From Acidobacteriota bacterium (GTDB taxonomy: Bacteria; Acidobacteriota; Terriglobia; Bryobacterales; Bryobacteraceae), in assembly GCA_026394055.1 (NCBI GenBank), contig JAPKYZ010000062.1, positions 1 to 64,000 on the forward strand: 64,000 bases of DNA, written 5' to 3'. The notes beneath the pieces are model-generated. The model did no database searches and was not told the origin of the DNA. It saw only the letters and a program-made list of their open reading frames with translations. Within the stretch, counting starts at the first letter, position 1. Each line of letters begins with the position of its first letter. Of the stretch, positions 60,229-64,000 are shown piece by piece. Made by a program: the position numbers and the translations under genes.

Positions 60229-61362
60229 TCATGCTCGACGTCGAATCAACCAGCCAAGGCCAATCACCCCGAGCGCCAAGGCCTGAAATGACGCGGGTTC
60301 CGGTGTGGCCACCGGGAGTGGCGGAACGGAGCCTAGGGTCGCAAGCCATGCTGCTCCTGTCCCGTCGCGCCCCCCGTATCCTGCAATCGTCAGGCCGTCG
60401 TCAGAAACACCGACCGCGCTTACCAAAGAAACTCCCGTGAGATTCACTCCCTCGGCGCTGAGTATGTTCGTTATATAGCGCATGCCGTTGGTGGCGTCCC
60501 AAATCCATGCTCTGTAGTCCTGCTTCCCTCCCACCTGGGCATACCCCACGATGTACTTTCCGTTATCTGATACCGCGGTCGCGGTCGTTATTGAATCGGG
60601 TAGTTGTCCCAGCCCCTGCATCCCGGTCTTAGCTGTCCACCGGAACCCTTGCTGTCCGATTGAGGAGTCGGTGGTTCCGACGATCACTTTGCCGTCCGCA
60701 GATATGCCGTTAGCAATCGAGAAAGGCCCTGGTGCTCCTGGTAGGGTACCGAGCGGCACCATTCCTTCCGCCACAGTCCAGAGAAACGCCCTGCTGTCCG
60801 AAGTGCCAAAGATGGGCTGGTAAGCACCCACTACAACGCTTCCGTCGGCTGAAACGTCGTTCGCCTGAGCATACTTTCCGAGACTGGCCAGAATAAGCGA
60901 ACCACTGCCAAACACAAATCGATAAGCTTGACCGACACTGCTTCCGGCTGTGGTTCCGACCACGACGGTCCCATCGGCGGAAACGGCGTTTGCGCAACAC
61001 ACCTTGGGGTCGAAAGGTTGGGGCCCTTGCGATTCCGTCCACTCGAACGCCGTTTTGGGCGTCCCATACGAGCCCACGATGTGAGAGCCGTCCGACGAAA
61101 CGCCAATTGCGATGCTGCCTCCCGGCGAGGAAAACAGACTTTTCGTCCCAGTTTCTTTTGTCCACCGTACGGCTGTATCACCGGACACCCCAACGACCAC
61201 CGAGCCATTCGATGACATGGCTGTCGCAGTAAAGGAGGTAAACCCGTCGAGGGCCGGTAATATCGTGATCGAGGCAGCTTGGACTTTCACGGCAAGAATC
61301 AATAGGAGAAAGCGTACTGATTGTTTGTGGGCGATGGTGGTGTAGTGATGTTCGAGTCTCAT
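60229..61362 (-). CDS. HAF-repeat-like secreted protein with PEP-CTERM sorting signal
   Basis: 377 aa. A signal sequence (FLLLILAVKVQAASI) is followed by about seven repeats of roughly 45 residues with the pattern NAVSADGTVVVGTT or GVSSDGSHIVGSY, matching the HAF-type beta-propeller repeat. The C-terminus has a PEP-CTERM tripartite signal: ATPEPASFQALALG, a hydrophobic helix, and the basic end WLIRRRA. This directs sorting by an exosortase, none of which is in this window. The gene is less GC-rich than its neighbours, suggesting recent acquisition. Confidence 0.85.
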   Translation of the reverse strand: MRLEHHYTTIAHKQSVRFLLLILAVKVQAASITILPALDGFTSFTATAMSSNGSVVVGVSGDTAVRWTKETGTKSLFSSPGGSIAIGVSSDGSHIVGSYGTPKTAFEWTESQGPQPFDPKVCCANAVSADGTVVVGTTAGSSVGQAYRFVFGSGSLILASLGKYAQANDVSADGSVVVGAYQPIFGTSDSRAFLWTVAEGMVPLGTLPGAPGPFSIANGISADGKVIVGTTDSSIGQQGFRWTAKTGMQGLGQLPDSITTATAVSDNGKYIVGYAQVGGKQDYRAWIWDATNGMRYITNILSAEGVNLTGVSLVSAVGVSDDGLTIAGYGGRDGTGAAWLATLGSVPPLPVATPEPASFQALALGVIGLGWLIRRRA

Positions 61363-61634
61363 GGCGGCCTAGAGTATATTCCATTAACACTGTCACTTCA
61401 AGTAAATACTTCGCCACTTTCTCCCCCCGGCGACGATAGTTGGGGACTTTCTTCTGAAAGATTACTCGGCCGTCAGCGAAATACACGGTCAGGATTGAAA
61501 GCTTGATCTGGCGCAACGCAAACTGTTCATTGCAACCTCCCTTTCCGTCCACCTAGACCAGCAAAGCGTTGTGTCGTCGGAATCAGCGAACTCGCGCACC
61601 CCGGTCAACCTGCTCCGCATAGTACTCTAGGGCC

Positions 61635-62654
61635 ATGATCGCCACGACGCTGATCGCCCTATCCACTATGAATGCCCAATACACCGTTTCCACCACTGAG
61701 CCGGAAGTTGGCTTGACTGTTGTCAAGCTGCGAGATGCCGCGCATCAGGTGGAGGTCTCCATCACGCCCACGGTGGGCAACATGGCGTTCTCCATGATCG
61801 TCAAGGGCACGGAGGTCTTCTGGTCGCCCTACAAGACGGCGGCGGAGCTCCGGGCCAAGCCCCAACTGGTGGGCAATCCGTTTCTGGCGCCTTGGGCGAA
61901 CCGGATTGACGGCGGCTCCTATTGGGCCAACGGCCAGCAGTACCTGCTGAACCCTCACTTGAACAATCTGCGGCCAGACCAGAATCGCAACCCCATCCAT
62001 GGCTTGGTGGTGTTTTCCGACCGCTGGAAGGTGGCCTATGCGGCGGCTGATGAGACCGGCGCGGTGCTGCGCTCACGCCTGGAATTCTGGCGGTATGCCG
62101 ATTGGATGGCGCAGTTTCCTTTTGCCCATTCGATTGAGATGACCTACCGGCTGACGAACGGTGTCTTGTCGGTGGAGACCGAGATTGAGAATCTGGGCAC
62201 TCAGGCGATGCCGGTGGCGATTGGCTACCACCCCTACTACCAGATCCCCGGCGGCCGCGATGCGTGGACGGTCCACATTCCCGCCAAGGAACATGTGGAG
62301 CTGACCTCCGCCCTAATCCCCAACGGCCAACGCACCCCGGTGGCCAGCATGGATCTGCCGCTCAAAGGGGCAAAGCAGGACGACGTCTACACGGGGCTGG
62401 TCCGCAATGCGGAAGGCCAAGCGGAGTTCTCCGTCACCAACGGGAAGCAGACGCTCGCGTTCCTGTTTGGACCCAAGTTCCCCGTCGGTGTCGTCTACGC
62501 CCCGCCCGGCCGGGACTTTGTCTGCTTTGAACCGATGGCCGGCATCACGGACGCGTTTAACCAGAACCACAAGGGCCAATACGCTGAACTACAGTCGGTG
62601 GCGGCGGGTGCGAAGTGGCGCGAGGTGTGGTCGATTAAGCCCAGCGGGTTTTAG
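61635..62654 (+). CDS. aldose 1-epimerase family protein
   Basis: 339 aa. GalM-type beta-sandwich: NPFLAPWANRIDGGSYWANG, the catalytic His in NPIHGLVVFSDRWKVAYAA, AIGYHPYYQIPGG with the second His, and FVCFEPMAGITDAFNQNH with the conserved Glu. These are the residues that epimerise C1 of hexoses. The first residues (IATTLIALSTMNAQ) may be a weak signal sequence. Ends just before the long hairpin repeat shared with 18841. Convergent with polX. Confidence 0.88.
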   Translation: MIATTLIALSTMNAQYTVSTTEPEVGLTVVKLRDAAHQVEVSITPTVGNMAFSMIVKGTEVFWSPYKTAAELRAKPQLVGNPFLAPWANRIDGGSYWANGQQYLLNPHLNNLRPDQNRNPIHGLVVFSDRWKVAYAAADETGAVLRSRLEFWRYADWMAQFPFAHSIEMTYRLTNGVLSVETEIENLGTQAMPVAIGYHPYYQIPGGRDAWTVHIPAKEHVELTSALIPNGQRTPVASMDLPLKGAKQDDVYTGLVRNAEGQAEFSVTNGKQTLAFLFGPKFPVGVVYAPPGRDFVCFEPMAGITDAFNQNHKGQYAELQSVAAGAKWREVWSIKPSGF

Positions 62655-62665
62655 CGTATGGTCCA

Positions 62666-62732
62666 GCTCCATGCGTGAGCTTGGGGCTTCTTCGCGTAAC
62701 CCACCAAAGCCCCAAGCTCACGCATGGGGCTG
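62666..62732. repeat. long hairpin repeat, copy 2 (inverted relative to 18841)
   Basis: The 25-base arms (62666-62690 and 62708-62732) match those of 18841-18907 with one or two differences, and the loop is the reverse complement of the loop there (15 of 17 positions). Again it lies between two convergent genes, the epimerase and polX. Confidence 0.88.
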
Positions 62733-62739
62733 AGCGTGC

Positions 62740-64000
62740 TTAAGTGCGGCCTCCGCGCAGCAGGGCTTCAAACTCGGCGACGCTGCGGGTGTTGATCACA
62801 TCAGCTTTCGTCAGCCAGCCGCGGCGGGCGGTTAGGATGCCGTAGCGCATGTTTAGTAGGTGCTTCGGATGGTGGGCGTCGGTGGAGATCACGAACTTGC
62901 AGCCTTTCCGGTGGGCGGCGCGGAGCATGGTGTCGTTCAGGTCCAGGCGTTCGGGCGAGGCGTTGAGTTCCAGCCACACGCCGTGCTGGGCGGCGGCGGT
63001 GGCCACTCGCTCAAAGTCAAATGGGAAGCCGTCGCGGTGGAGCAGGACGCGGCCGGTGGGGTGGCCGATGACGCGGACGTACTTATTCTCGATGGCGGCG
63101 AGATACCGCTCGGTCATTTCGCTGGATGACAGGTTCATGTAACTGTGGACGCTGGCGACCACAAAGTCGAGCGCGGCCAGGGCTTCATCATCCAGGTCCA
63201 TGCGGCCGTCGCGGAGGATGTCGCATTCCAGGCCCGAGAATACGCGCAACGGGTAATTGGCTTGATCGTCACGAACGCGCTTGGCAAAGGCGATGGCGCG
63301 GGCTTCGTCCAAACCATTGGCCATCGCGAGAGCCTTGGAGTGATCCGTGATGGCGATGTATTCGTAACCCAACTCCTGGGCATGTCCGGCCATTTCTTCC
63401 AGCGTCGCCCGGCCGTCGGTCTCGGTGGTGTGCATGTGCAGATCACCCCGCAGGTCGGCGGCTTCGAGCAGGGTGGGCAGCGTGCCGGTTTCGGCGGCTT
63501 CCAGCTCTCCCCGGTTCTCGCGGAGCTCCGGCGGCACCCAGGCCAGGCCCAGGGCGGCGTAGATCTCCTCCTCGGTCCGCGTGGCCACGAAGGACCCGTC
63601 GGCGGTGCGCGACAGGCCGTACTCGTTCAACGACAAGCCCATCCGGACGGCGCGGGTCCGCAGCACGACGTTGTGGTCCTTTGATCCGGTGAAGTACTGC
63701 AGCGCCGCACCGTAGTTCTCTTCCGGCAGCGTGCGGACATCCACCTGCAGGCCTTCCACGCCCACGTGGGCGCTTGCCTTGTTTTCGCCATGGGCGAGCA
63801 CTCCGGTGACACGCGGGTGCTTGACGAACACCTCCAGCGCCGCCACCGCATTGGGGCCCGTCACTAGCAAATCGAGATCGCCAATCGTTTCCCGGCCGCG
63901 CCGCAAGCTGCCCGCTGGCGTGACGGCGGTGACGCCCGGGACGGCGCCCAAATCCGCGACAAACTGGGCGGCAGTGACGTGGGCGAAGCTCAACAGAAAC
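62740..64000 (-). CDS. polX: PolX-type DNA polymerase/3'-5' exonuclease with PHP domain (N-terminus beyond window)
   Basis: At least 420 codons; the frame continues past 64000 on the minus strand, so the N-terminal helix-hairpin-helix region is missing and the TTG at 63993 is not the real start. Present: the palm with the metal Asp pair in TPAGSLRRGRETIGDLDLLV, the polymerase thumb, then the C-terminal PHP domain with GDLHMHTTETDGRATLEEMA, ITDHSKALAMANGLDEARAI, RVIGHPTGRVLLHRDGF and VISTDAHHPKHLLNMRYGI. This is the usual bacterial PolX, used in base-excision repair. All visible PHP metal residues are intact. Confidence 0.92.
   Translation of the reverse strand, partial: FLLSFAHVTAAQFVADLGAVPGVTAVTPAGSLRRGRETIGDLDLLVTGPNAVAALEVFVKHPRVTGVLAHGENKASAHVGVEGLQVDVRTLPEENYGAALQYFTGSKDHNVVLRTRAVRMGLSLNEYGLSRTADGSFVATRTEEEIYAALGLAWVPPELRENRGELEAAETGTLPTLLEAADLRGDLHMHTTETDGRATLEEMAGHAQELGYEYIAITDHSKALAMANGLDEARAIAFAKRVRDDQANYPLRVFSGLECDILRDGRMDLDDEALAALDFVVASVHSYMNLSSSEMTERYLAAIENKYVRVIGHPTGRVLLHRDGFPFDFERVATAAAQHGVWLELNASPERLDLNDTMLRAAHRKGCKFVISTDAHHPKHLLNMRYGILTARRGWLTKADVINTRSVAEFEALLRGGRT

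Noticed and set aside
1..64000. tRNA or rRNA genes
   Set aside because: I looked for cloverleaf-type T-arm and CCA-type ends and for conserved rRNA blocks and saw none; a covariance-model scan would settle this.

Overview
The window is a GC-rich bacterial chromosome segment that reads most like an acidobacterium of the Solibacter/Bryobacterales group. The clues are a very large Oar-type TonB-dependent receptor with a carboxypeptidase-regulatory N-terminus, a DUF1501 plus DUF1549/DUF1553 gene pair, several Tat-exported enzymes, a PEP-CTERM protein, two-part chromate transporters, and many small palindromic intergenic repeats. This assignment is inference from gene content; no rRNA, tRNA or CRISPR array was seen.

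Layout. 1-1.1 kb: end of an IS630-type transposase and an unrecognised gene (accessory patch). 1.2-5.1 kb: Tat-exported enolase-superfamily enzyme, GNAT, an orphan antitoxin beside a decayed toxin, and rsgA. 5.1-8.7 kb: giant TonB receptor. 8.7-12.2 kb: luciferase-domain protein coupled to mtgA, a membrane acyltransferase, and a two-subunit chromate transporter. 12.3-17.5 kb: HDOD protein, ABC exporter pair, pirin with a CRP-type operator, AbrB/PIN toxin-antitoxin pair. 17.5-25.9 kb: second exported enolase-superfamily enzyme, a three-gene operon (His-rich membrane protein, DUF1549/1553, DUF1501), a secreted protein and a YHS protein. 26-32.3 kb: ECF sigma factor with zinc-finger/NrsF-like anti-sigma, cyclophilin, SGNH+MBOAT O-acetylation pair, M20 peptidase. 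32.3-37.3 kb: tldD-tldE-lipoprotein-receiver fusion-DUF167 operon. 37.5-42.5 kb: SDR, Hsp70-like protein, phosphate transporter with its DUF47 partner, ttcA. 42.5-50.6 kb: serine hydrolase, then a tightly coupled glycan operon of four glycosyltransferase genes (one fused to a methyltransferase), a frameshifted DUF3108 gene and an ABC-2 permease. 50.7-56.3 kb: greB, a three-module acyl-CoA synthetase/GNAT protein, RHH/PIN toxin-antitoxin pair, HEAT-repeat and hypothetical genes. 56.4-60.2 kb: hrcA-grpE-dnaJ heat-shock operon and two small genes. 60.2-64 kb: PEP-CTERM HAF-type protein, aldose epimerase, and polX cut by the window end.

The most interesting signals are structural. There are three families of dispersed palindromic repeats. 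One is inserted in frame inside the glycosyltransferase-methyltransferase fusion and forms its interdomain linker. Another occurs as two inverted copies, each between convergent genes. A receiver domain runs directly into a hydrophobic segment and an apparently exported domain. Tandem repeats sit exactly at the translation starts of both the sigma factor and its anti-sigma factor. A membrane protein of unknown function carries a duplicated D-x2-W-H-x3-G-x-D...P-x-H motif. Three independent apparent frameshifts (toxin remnant, DUF3108 and possibly the rsgA N-terminus) could be real decay or sequence errors.
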